Part shown: piece by piece, positions 1 through 5,853 of the stretch
How positions within the stretch are numbered: the stretch's first letter is position 1
Layout: every line of letters starts with the position of its first letter
Assembly: GCA_027623615.1 (NCBI GenBank)
Contig: JAQBVH010000247.1
Span: 1 to 5,853 of the forward strand
DNA: 5,853 bases
Source: Planctomycetota bacterium
GTDB taxonomy: Bacteria > Planctomycetota > UBA1135 > GCA-002686595
Direction of reading: 5' to 3'
Position numbers and translations under genes: made by a program
Notes under the pieces: model-generated
What the model saw: the letters and a program-made list of their open reading frames with translations, nothing else
Databases searched by the model: none
Told to the model about the DNA's origin: nothing

Positions 1-267
1 GCGCACGAGCCGGTGGGTGGAGTCCTCGTGCTCGGGCTCGACGCAGCGCTCGTCACCGTAGAAGAGGTCGATCGAGCTCCAGTCGAGGCGCCGCGCGAGC
101 GCGCTGTAGGTCGCGATGGGGGTCGAGCCGCCGCAGAGCGCGAGGCTGGCCCGGCCGCGCTCCGCGATGGCCTCCTCCATCTGGTTCTTGATCCACGCCA
201 CGGCGTACGGGGTCCAGTCCTCGGCGACGATCAGGTGTTCAGGCTTGTTCACGCGATTGGTACCCAT
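1..267 (-). CDS. pgl: 6-phosphogluconolactonase, N-terminal part (runs off left edge)
   Basis: This enzyme hydrolyses 6-phosphogluconolactone to 6-phosphogluconate, the second step of the oxidative pentose phosphate pathway, in the cytoplasm. The first 89 codons are present and the rest lies beyond the left edge. Two family signatures are visible: LCGGSTP at residues 44-50, matching the usual SGGSTP phosphate-binding loop, and YGDERCVEPEHEDS at 70-83, matching the GDERxVPxxHxxSN motif. The closely related glucosamine-6-phosphate deaminases do not normally carry this GDERCV signature, and the gene directly upstream is zwf, so the assignment is firm. The ATG at 267-265 lies inside the end of zwf and gives a 19-nt overlap. 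A GTG at 252-250 (residue 6) would give a 4-nt GTGA overlap with the zwf stop. Neither start has a clear Shine-Dalgarno sequence, so translation is probably coupled to zwf. I kept the ATG as the longer option. Confidence 0.93.
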   Translation of the reverse strand, partial: MGTNRVNKPEHLIVAEDWTPYAVAWIKNQMEEAIAERGRASLALCGGSTPIATYSALARRLDWSSIDLFYGDERCVEPEHEDSTHRLVR

Positions 268-1787
268 TGGTGGCCGGAACGGGAGAGGAGCTCGTCCGCC
301 TCGGGAGGTCCCTGCGCGCCGCGCTCGTAGACAGACAGGGGCAGCTGCTCCGCCTCGTAGGCCGCGAGCAGGGGGTCGACGAACTCCCAGGAGAACTCGA
401 CCTCGTCCACGCGCGCGAACAGGGTCGCGTCGCCGCGCATGCAGTCGAGCAGCAGGCGCTCGTAGGCCTCGGGCGGAGTCTTGGCGAAGGCCTCGGCGTA
501 GCTGAAGTCCATCGTCACGCCGCCGACGCCCTGGCCCTCGCCCGGGACCTTGGAGGCGACGTGCAGCGAGATGCCCTCGTTCGGCTGGATGCGCAGCTTG
601 AGGACGTTGGGCGGGATCATCTGGCAGGTGGCCTCGTCCCCGAACAGGCAGGTCGGGATCGACCGGAAGTGGAAGCTCACCTCGGTCACCCGGTTCGCCA
701 GCCCCTTGCCCGCGCGCAGGTAGAACGGCACGCCGTTCCAACGCCAGTTGTCGATGTAGGCGCGCATGGCCAGATAGGTCGGCGTGCGCGAGTCGCCCGT
801 GACGCCGGGCTCCTCGTGGTAGTCAGCGTACTGACCCCAGACCACGTGGTCGCTGACCTCACCCGGATGCAGGCGGCGCAGGGAGCGCAGCACCTGGCTC
901 TTCATGTTGCGGATCTCGTAGGGCCCGAAGTCGACCGGCGGCTCCATCGTGCACAGGGCGAGCACCTGCAGGAGGTGGTTCTGCACGACGTCGCGCACGA
1001 CCCCGGTCTCCTCGTAGAACGACCCACGTCCCTCGACCCCGATCGCCTCGGCCATCGTGATCTGCACGTGGTCGATGTGGTTGCGGTTCCAGAGCGGCTC
1101 GAAGATCGCGTTCCCGAAGCGGAAGACCAGGATGTTCTGGACGGTCTCCTTCCCCAGGTAGTGGTCGATCCGATAGACCTGATGCTCCTCGAGGACGCCA
1201 CGCGTCACCGCCGTCAGGTCCTGGAAGCTGGCCAGGTCCTGGCCGAGCGGCTTCTCGATGATCACCCGCGACCAGGGACGGGTGTCCGCCTTGCGGCGCG
1301 GCGTGATCAGCTCGGACTTCTTGAGCTGGGTCAGGATGGCCGGGAAGGCCGAGGAGGGCGTGGCGAAGTAGAAGAGGTGGTTGCCCTGGGTCCCGTGCTG
1401 GATCGCGACCTCGTCCAGCTTCTTGCTCAGGCGCGCGTAGGCCACCAGGTCGTCGGCGGCGCCGGGCACGGCGTAGATGCAGCTCGCGAAGCGCTCCCAC
1501 ACGGCCTCGTCGATCGGCGTGGTGCGCGAGTGCTGCTCGAGCTCCTCGCGCAGGCGCTGACGCAGGGCGGAGTCCTCCCCCACCGAGCGCGAGAAGCCCA
1601 CCAGCGCGAAGTTCTCCGGCAGGGCGTTCGACGCCACGAGGTGATAGAGGGCCGGTACGATCTTGCGCCGGGCCAGATCCCCCGTGATCCCGAACAGGAT
1701 CAGCGCGCAGGCGTCCGGCTCGCGCTGGGGCCTGGAGGTCAGGCGCGGGGCGAGCTCGGTCTGGACTTGTACGCGGGAGTTGGGCAC
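249..1787 (-). CDS. zwf: glucose-6-phosphate 1-dehydrogenase
   Basis: This cytoplasmic enzyme oxidises glucose 6-phosphate to 6-phosphogluconolactone with NAD(P)+, the entry step of the oxidative pentose phosphate pathway. From the GTG at 1787 it has 512 residues, normal for the family. Visible motifs are the nucleotide-binding GITGDLARRK at 33-42, EKP at 178-180, the signature RIDHYLGKE at 206-214 (Asp208 and His209) and QNH at 269-271, whose His271 matches the catalytic base known from the Leuconostoc enzyme. FYLRAGKG at 355-362 is also typical. All key residues are present and the protein is complete. The frame stays open upstream to a TTG at 1841, but those 18 extra residues are arginine- and proline-rich and unlike the family, so I prefer the GTG. 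Neither start has a convincing ribosome binding site. The gene follows the VWA gene by about 70 nt and overlaps pgl. Confidence 0.96.
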   Translation of the reverse strand: MPNSRVQVQTELAPRLTSRPQREPDACALILFGITGDLARRKIVPALYHLVASNALPENFALVGFSRSVGEDSALRQRLREELEQHSRTTPIDEAVWERFASCIYAVPGAADDLVAYARLSKKLDEVAIQHGTQGNHLFYFATPSSAFPAILTQLKKSELITPRRKADTRPWSRVIIEKPLGQDLASFQDLTAVTRGVLEEHQVYRIDHYLGKETVQNILVFRFGNAIFEPLWNRNHIDHVQITMAEAIGVEGRGSFYEETGVVRDVVQNHLLQVLALCTMEPPVDFGPYEIRNMKSQVLRSLRRLHPGEVSDHVVWGQYADYHEEPGVTGDSRTPTYLAMRAYIDNWRWNGVPFYLRAGKGLANRVTEVSFHFRSIPTCLFGDEATCQMIPPNVLKLRIQPNEGISLHVASKVPGEGQGVGGVTMDFSYAEAFAKTPPEAYERLLLDCMRGDATLFARVDEVEFSWEFVDPLLAAYEAEQLPLSVYERGAQGPPEADELLSRSGHQWVPIA

Positions 1788-1856
1788 GGGCGGCCAGGGT
1801 AGGTGATCGGGGAGGCCGTTTCGACGCCGCCGGCAGGGCAAGTTCGCCCGGCTCGC

Positions 1857-3704
1857 TCAGTCCACCCGCTTGTACGTCCCGCCCGTGTCCTCGCACAGCC
1901 ACCGGAGCAGCGTCGAGTCCTGCCCCATCGAGATGCCGTGGATCTTGACGTGGCGGGCTGCGTTCCAGCGGGCCACCTCGGCTCGGATCTCCTCGATGTC
2001 GGTGAGCTCACCTACCGTCGGGGCGCCGTCCGAGAGCAGGTAGACCGTGTCGACCAGGGGGTCGGCGAAGGCCAGCTGCAGCGCGGGGTACAGGGCGGTC
2101 GAGCCGATCGCGTACTGCTCGTGCACGAAGCGCAGCGCCTTGGCGCGGTTCGACTTGTTCATCACGAGGGTCTTGCGGCTGAGGGCCTTCACCGTCTCCT
2201 CGAAGAAGATCACGTTGAACAGGTTGCCGTCGGGCAGCGACCGCACGACCCGGGTCAGCTGCTCCTTGGCGACCTCCATGCGCGACTTCTCGAGCGTGCC
2301 GACCGTCTTGACGGTCAGGCGCATCGAGCCCGAGGTGTCGAGCACGAAGACCACGCGCTCGCTCTCGACCTCGATCTCGTAGAAGTCCTCGGGCAACGTC
2401 GTCGTGCCGCCGCGGTCCTGCTTGGTCCGGTTGTTCAACGCGGTCTGGGCCTGGGCTGCTCCGGGGACGCGGAAGGTCGAGCCTTCGTTCTCCCACCAGC
2501 GCACCCAGCCCGCGGGGAGCCGCCCGAGGTCCATGGCGGTGATGCCGACCAGCGCGGCGTGCACGTCGCTCTCGAGCCGCCCCGTCTCGATCGTCATGCG
2601 CTCGATGAGCACCGGGATCGCCTGCTTGGGCCGCGCCTTGAGCAGCTGGTGCAGCACCTCGACGCGCACGGACCAGGACTCGTCCGGGATCATCGCCACC
2701 AGGGCGTCGAGGGCCTCGGGGGTGCGCACCTCGGCCAGGGCCGCGGCGGCGCCCATGCGCAGGGCCTCGTCCTTGGACCTGGCGAACCCGAGCAGCCGCT
2801 CGCGAAATTCCGGGCTGCCCTTCTCGACCACGCCCAGGCCCACGATCGCGGCGCGGCGCAGGCTGGCCTCGGAGTGCTCGAGCAGGGGCTCGAGGGCGGG
2901 GCCGCGATCGAGTTGGTCGACGCGCTCGATCAAGAAGTCGACCGCGAGCAGTGCCACGGCCGAGTCCCGATCAGCGCAGGCCGCCGCGAAGGCCTCGTTC
3001 GTGGCCGGCTGGTGGTCGTCCCGGAGCAGGCGCAGGAGGATCAGCTTCCAGACGCGGTCGAGCTTGCGGTCGCCGAGGGCCTGCGCGAGCACGGCGCGGG
3101 CAGCGGGCTCGCGCACGATCGCCAGGCTGTCGCGCACGACCTCCCGGTGCGGCATCTGGGCGAGCAGCGCGGCCCGGGCGGGGCCGACGCCGAGGTAGAA
3201 CACGCCCGCTTCGAGGGCCAGCCCGCCCTCGAAGATCGCGCGCACGGCGTCGGGGTCCTGGCTCTCGGCCCGGTGCACGACCAGCGCGTCGTGCAGGAGG
3301 GTGCGCACGCTCTCGTCCTTGTGCTCGACCGCCCACTCCATGGCGGCCTCGACCGGGTCGAAGCGCAGCACCGCGCGGGCGGCGGCCAGCCGGAAGGCCT
3401 CACCCTTGCCCTTGCGCACCTCGTTCTCGAGCAGGGACTGAGCGCGGGCGGCCAGCTCGGGCTCGTCGGCGAACTCCGCCAGCGCGAGGTAGAGGTCCGC
3501 GCGCAGCTTGTCCTCCTTGATCAACCGCAGGGCGCGCTCGAGGGCGGAGAGCGCCTCGGGCGTGCCGTGCTCGCCGAGCTGCGCGAGCACCTTGGGGTCG
3601 AGCCCGTCCTTGTCCGTCTGAACGCGACGGGAGAGGTCCGAGACCGACGGCAGGTCCTGGCCGAGAGCCAGGCCTGCGCACAGGAGCAGGAAGACGAACC
3701 TCAA
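1857..3704 (-). CDS. exported HEAT-repeat and von Willebrand factor A domain protein
   Basis: The protein has 615 residues. Residues 1-15 form a short signal peptide (hydrophobic FVFLLLCAGLALG, likely cleaved before QDLP), so it is probably periplasmic or envelope-associated. Residues about 40-375 are alanine/leucine-rich paired helices of HEAT type, clearest in three consecutive repeats at about 278-370. A tryptophan-rich motif, WVRWWENEG, at 400-408 is followed by a linker. A VWA domain fills about 448-615. Its metal-ion-dependent adhesion site looks complete: DTSGS at 456-460 (Asp456, Ser458, Ser460), Thr536 in GSTALYP and Asp559 in LLSDG. VWA domains with this site bind protein partners through a divalent metal; the partner here is unknown. 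The start is TTG, whose last two bases join the upstream gene's TGA stop (TTGA, 4-nt overlap). This supports translational coupling, and the signal peptide fits this start. No enzymatic domain is seen. Confidence 0.9.
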   Translation of the reverse strand: MRFVFLLLCAGLALGQDLPSVSDLSRRVQTDKDGLDPKVLAQLGEHGTPEALSALERALRLIKEDKLRADLYLALAEFADEPELAARAQSLLENEVRKGKGEAFRLAAARAVLRFDPVEAAMEWAVEHKDESVRTLLHDALVVHRAESQDPDAVRAIFEGGLALEAGVFYLGVGPARAALLAQMPHREVVRDSLAIVREPAARAVLAQALGDRKLDRVWKLILLRLLRDDHQPATNEAFAAACADRDSAVALLAVDFLIERVDQLDRGPALEPLLEHSEASLRRAAIVGLGVVEKGSPEFRERLLGFARSKDEALRMGAAAALAEVRTPEALDALVAMIPDESWSVRVEVLHQLLKARPKQAIPVLIERMTIETGRLESDVHAALVGITAMDLGRLPAGWVRWWENEGSTFRVPGAAQAQTALNNRTKQDRGGTTTLPEDFYEIEVESERVVFVLDTSGSMRLTVKTVGTLEKSRMEVAKEQLTRVVRSLPDGNLFNVIFFEETVKALSRKTLVMNKSNRAKALRFVHEQYAIGSTALYPALQLAFADPLVDTVYLLSDGAPTVGELTDIEEIRAEVARWNAARHVKIHGISMGQDSTLLRWLCEDTGGTYKRVD

Positions 3705-4561
3705 CGCAGTCCGAGCTCGCGCTTGTTCTGCTTGATGTAGTCGAGGGCCTTCTTCGTGTCGCCCGCGTGCTCGCCCTCGGCGGGCTGGAACACCTGACCG
3801 GTGATCTGCTTGAGGGTCCAGGTCACGTCACGTCGCGTCCAGCTCCAGACCTCCCACTGGGCCGCCCAGTAGTCACCGGACGGGTTGTTGGGATCGTCGA
3901 CGGCGGCCGGCTGGGGTGGGGTCAGCTTCTCCGCCAGCTTGCGCACGATGCCGTAGTCGGTGGTCTTGATCTGCCCGAAGTAGCGCACGGCCGCCTGCGC
4001 GATCTCCTTGTCCTTGCCCTTCTCGACGAACCCGAGCATGTCCTTCTCGAGCTTGCGGTAGCCCATGCGGCCGAGGGCACCGATGACCGCCGCCATCACG
4101 GTCGGCTTCTCCTTCTGGACGGCCTTGTCCTTGTAGGCCTTGAGCAGGGCCTTCAGCGCGCCCTTGTCCTCGGGGAAGTTGGCGAGGACGTGCGCGCAGG
4201 CGATCTGCACCTCGGCCTCGCGCAGGTAGGTGAAGATGTCGATGTCCTTCTTGGACATCGTGCCCATCTCCTTGGCCTGTTCGCGCGCCTGGCGCTTGTC
4301 GTGGGTGCTGGCCTTGTACGCCATCTCCTCGATGGCGGCCTCGAGGAACTCGGGGTTGTCGTGGCCGGACATGGCGGCGAGCACCTCGCCGATCCGCATG
4401 CCGTCCTGCTCCTCCCGGGCATCCTTCAAGCGGGAGAGCAGCGCCTTGACGTCCGCCTCGGGCGCCGAGGTGATCTCGGTCTCCTCCTCGTCGAGCACTT
4501 CCTGGGCGAGCGAGAGGGGAGCGAACCAGAGTACGAGCGTCAGCAGGAACAGCCACTTCAT
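3701..4561 (-). CDS. exported HEAT-like helical repeat protein of unknown function
   Basis: The protein has 286 residues. Residues 1-19 look like a Sec signal peptide (MKW, then a hydrophobic stretch ending SLA before QEV), so signal peptidase I cleavage and export are likely; there is no lipobox cysteine. A short acidic stretch (EVLDEEETE) follows. Residues about 35-210 are alpha-helical, rich in Ala, Leu, Lys and Glu, with HEAT-like helix pairs, for example GEVLAAM...EFLEAAIEEMA and VMAAVIGALGRMG. After a proline/asparagine linker (215-228) comes a tryptophan-rich segment, WAAQWEVWSW (232-241), and then TWTLKQITGQVF (247-258). I recall this layout from exported planctomycete repeat proteins whose function is unknown. 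The ATG has a strong Shine-Dalgarno sequence 6 nt upstream. It is the first gene of the minus-strand unit and overlaps the VWA gene by 4 nt, so the two products may work together. That partnership is inferred from gene order only. Confidence 0.87.
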   Translation of the reverse strand: MKWLFLLTLVLWFAPLSLAQEVLDEEETEITSAPEADVKALLSRLKDAREEQDGMRIGEVLAAMSGHDNPEFLEAAIEEMAYKASTHDKRQAREQAKEMGTMSKKDIDIFTYLREAEVQIACAHVLANFPEDKGALKALLKAYKDKAVQKEKPTVMAAVIGALGRMGYRKLEKDMLGFVEKGKDKEIAQAAVRYFGQIKTTDYGIVRKLAEKLTPPQPAAVDDPNNPSGDYWAAQWEVWSWTRRDVTWTLKQITGQVFQPAEGEHAGDTKKALDYIKQNKRELGLR

Positions 4562-4567
4562 GAGGAT

Positions 4568-4573
4568 CTCCTT
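4568..4573 (-). promoter_or_regulatory. ribosome binding site of the exported HEAT-like gene
   Basis: On the minus strand AAGGAG lies 6 nt before the ATG at 4561. It is the only strong Shine-Dalgarno sequence among the genes here and fixes the start of the first gene of the minus-strand unit. The genes downstream of it lack comparable sites, consistent with coupled translation. Confidence 0.75.
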
Positions 4574-4582
4574 CGAGGCGCC

Positions 4583-4591
4583 ATGCTAACA
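4583..4591 (-). promoter_or_regulatory. possible extended -10 promoter element for the minus-strand unit
   Basis: Read on the minus strand this is TGTTAGCAT, which fits the extended -10 pattern TGnTAnnAT (TAGCAT matches TATAAT at 4 of 6 positions). It would place transcription initiation about 15 nt before the Shine-Dalgarno sequence. No recognisable -35 box lies at 16-18 nt, which extended -10 promoters can tolerate. It is one short match in a 104-nt divergent intergenic region, so it remains tentative. I could not find a good promoter or ribosome binding site for the plus-strand gene in the same region. Confidence 0.3.
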
Positions 4592-4665
4592 CCGGGCATC
4601 GGTCCCGCGCATTTTGAGTAGGCCAGGGGTGGCCCCGCGCCGCCACCACAGCAGAATTCCGCGGC

Positions 4666-5853
4666 ATGGACGCTGCAGACCTCAAGGCCGACCGACCCGA
4701 CCTCACCTGCGAGGAGGCCGCGCTCGTGGCCCGAACACATTCCGGAGCCCTGGTGAGCGTCGAGGAGCTCCCGAGCGACCGGGACCGCAACTTCCGGTTG
4801 ACCGCGCGGGACGGCGAACGCAGCGTCCTCAAGGTCGCAGCGCTCGCAGAGACGCGGGAAGTCCTCGCCCTCGAGAACCTCGTCATGGCCCGCGCGCACG
4901 CGGCGGGCGTGCCGGTGCCCCTCGTGCTGCCGGACGTGGACGGCGAACTGCTGCGCGCGGTGACACTTTCGGACGGCCGCACGCATTGGGTAAGGCGCAT
5001 CAGCTGGCTGCCCGGACGACCGCTCGCGGAGGTGCGCCCCAAGTCGGCCGAGGTGCTCGGCGAGCTCGGCGCGCTGCTCGGGCGCCTCGACCTCGAGCTG
5101 GCGCAGATCGCTGACCCCGCTGTCCAGCGCGAGCTGTTCTGGGACCTGCGCAGCGCCGCGCGCTCCTTCGACCCCGCCCAGGCGGTGATGGCGAACGCCG
5201 AGCGCCGCGGCCTTTTCGAGCGTTGGCGCGAGCGCCTCGCCCCCACGCTGGTCCTGCTGGATGAGCTGCCGCGCCAGCTGATCCAGAACGACGCCAACGA
5301 CTACAACGTGCTGGTCGAGGAGAGCCTCGACGGCCAGCGCATCAGCGGCCTGCTCGACTTCGGCGACTGCGTGTGGACCGCGCGCGCCGCCGAGCCGGCG
5401 ATCGCGATGGCGTACGCGATGCTGGACGCGCCGGACCCGGTCGGGTGCGGGCTGGCCCTCGCGGGTGGCTACTGCTCGGCGTTCCCGCTCGAGGACCGCG
5501 AGCTGGAGCTCCTGTTCGAGCTTGCGGCGCTGCGCTTGATGCACTCGGTCGCCAACTCGGCCCTGCGCATGGCCGAGGAGCCGGACGACGCTTATCTGAC
5601 GATCAGCGAGGCGCCTGCGTGGCGCCTGCTCGAACGCATGCTCGAGGTGCCGCAGGCGGAGGGCGCGGCGCGACTGCGCTTGGCTGCGGGGCTCGAACTC
5701 GGCGGCCCGAGCCTGCCCGCGAACGCCCTCGCCGGCTGGCTGCCCCTCGGGGAGGTGCACCCGCTCGACCTCTCGCTGACGAGCCCTCCTACTCGACGAG
5801 CTACTCCTGGGCGGAGTTGCTGCGCCGGGTCTTCGAGATCGACGTCCTCACTT
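4666..5853 (+). CDS. APH-fold phosphotransferase (hydroxylysine-kinase-like), apparently truncated at about 5780
   Basis: The ATG at 4666 opens a frame that reaches the right edge without a stop (396 codons), but only the first ~372 look like real protein. The APH/choline-kinase fold is shown by LPSDRDRNFRL (36-45), SVLKVA (53-58, Lys56 as likely ATP-binding lysine), the catalytic-loop segment LIQNDANDYNVL (205-216, with Asp209 and Asn214) and the metal-binding GLLDFGD (228-234, Asp231). The NDANDYN and LDFGD wording resembles the kinase domain of bacterial proteins in which it is fused to a class III aminotransferase or phospho-lyase (animal counterparts HYKK and PHYKPL). The substrate is unknown; a hydroxylated amino acid or amino alcohol is a guess. 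The residue before Asn-Asp is Gln207 where His is usual. After about residue 372 codon third positions lose their G/C bias and the peptide becomes Ser/Arg/Cys-rich, so the true gene is probably broken there. No Shine-Dalgarno sequence precedes the ATG. Confidence 0.8.
   Translation, partial: MDAADLKADRPDLTCEEAALVARTHSGALVSVEELPSDRDRNFRLTARDGERSVLKVAALAETREVLALENLVMARAHAAGVPVPLVLPDVDGELLRAVTLSDGRTHWVRRISWLPGRPLAEVRPKSAEVLGELGALLGRLDLELAQIADPAVQRELFWDLRSAARSFDPAQAVMANAERRGLFERWRERLAPTLVLLDELPRQLIQNDANDYNVLVEESLDGQRISGLLDFGDCVWTARAAEPAIAMAYAMLDAPDPVGCGLALAGGYCSAFPLEDRELELLFELAALRLMHSVANSALRMAEEPDDAYLTISEAPAWRLLERMLEVPQAEGAARLRLAAGLELGGPSLPANALAGWLPLGEVHPLDLSLTSPPTRRATPGRSCCAGSSRSTSSL
5778..5853 (+). 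mobile_element. probable IS91-type transposase fragment (segment before the C-terminal zinc ribbon), continues past right edge
   Basis: In the frame beginning at 5778, codons are almost all G/C-ending and read DEPSYSTSYSWAELLRRVF and then EIDVLT to the window end. The SWAELLRRVFEIDVL pattern is what I recall just before the CPxCGG zinc ribbon near the C-terminus of IS91-type (Y2, rolling-circle) transposases; the cysteines would fall just beyond the edge. The upstream catalytic part of the transposase, with its HUH and tyrosine motifs, is absent, because that space holds the kinase gene. This would therefore be a 3' remnant in the same direction as the kinase. The frame is also stop-free further upstream, so the exact left boundary (about 5755-5785) is uncertain. 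The alternative is that an indel shifted the frame within one protein. Family recognition is from memory of a short stretch. Confidence 0.55.

Noticed and set aside
267..1802. Long open frame on the plus strand opposite zwf (511 codons)
   Set aside because: It is an antisense shadow of a GC-rich gene. Its product is low-complexity (Leu/Val/Arg/Asp/His-rich) with no motifs, while the minus strand encodes an unmistakable G6PD.
1829..1852. Imperfect GC hairpin (GGGC and GCCC arms around a 6-nt loop) just after the VWA stop, considered as a terminator
   Set aside because: The stem is only 4 bp with flanking bulged pairs, there is no T-run after it, and such short inverted matches are common at this GC content.
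3675..3704. Possible lipoprotein signal in the VWA protein (Cys9 in LLLCAG)
   Set aside because: The preceding residues (LLL) do not fit a lipobox and the cysteine is too close to the N-terminus. An ordinary signal peptide fits better.
1803..3740. 645-codon open frame on the plus strand opposite the HEAT/VWA gene
   Set aside because: The His/Gly/Leu/Arg/Asp-rich product is typical of an antisense frame in high-GC DNA. The minus-strand product has a signal peptide and a complete VWA metal site.
3767..4621. 284-codon open frame on the plus strand opposite the small exported gene
   Set aside because: It is an antisense shadow with no domain, whereas the minus-strand gene has a ribosome binding site and a signal peptide.
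4614..4657. TTGAGT and CAGAAT as -35/-10 boxes for the kinase gene
   Set aside because: The boxes are 32 nt apart, far from the usual 16-18 nt, and the second lies too close to the start codon.
4558..5760. 400-codon open frame on the minus strand opposite the kinase gene
   Set aside because: The plus-strand frame from 4666 carries clear APH kinase motifs. The minus-strand product is Arg/Ala/Gln/His-rich without motifs.

Overview
The window is GC-rich bacterial DNA with strong G/C bias at third codon positions. Two neighbouring genes encode exported proteins made of HEAT-like helical repeats. They carry a short tryptophan-rich 'ITG...W..WW' signature, and one also has a von Willebrand factor A (VWA) domain. 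That style is familiar from Planctomycetota, so a planctomycete or a related deep-branching lineage is my best guess. This is an inference from protein style, not a phylogenetic result.

Layout. Four co-directional genes on the minus strand fill positions 4561 down to 1 and are read right to left: an exported HEAT-like repeat protein (4561-3701), an exported HEAT-repeat/VWA protein (3704-1857), glucose-6-phosphate dehydrogenase zwf (about 1787-249), and the N-terminal part of 6-phosphogluconolactonase pgl (267-1, cut by the window edge). The first pair overlaps by 4 nt (TTGA), zwf and pgl overlap by a few to 19 nt, and about 70 nt separate the VWA gene from zwf. This looks like one transcription unit in which two secreted proteins of unknown role sit upstream of the two enzymes that open the oxidative pentose phosphate pathway. 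A short divergent intergenic region (4562-4665) holds a good ribosome binding site and a possible extended -10 box for this unit.

On the plus strand, a gene starting at 4666 encodes an aminoglycoside phosphotransferase (APH)-fold small-molecule kinase. It resembles the hydroxylysine-kinase-like domain that many bacteria fuse to a class III aminotransferase or phospho-lyase. Its good coding frame ends abruptly near 5778-5785. From there to the right edge the good coding frame is a different one, and its product resembles the segment just before the C-terminal zinc ribbon of IS91-type transposases. The kinase gene therefore appears broken by, or fused to, a mobile-element remnant. This junction is the most unusual thing in the window. 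No RNA gene, CRISPR array or previously undescribed multi-gene system is evident; the rest is housekeeping metabolism plus lineage-style exported repeat proteins.
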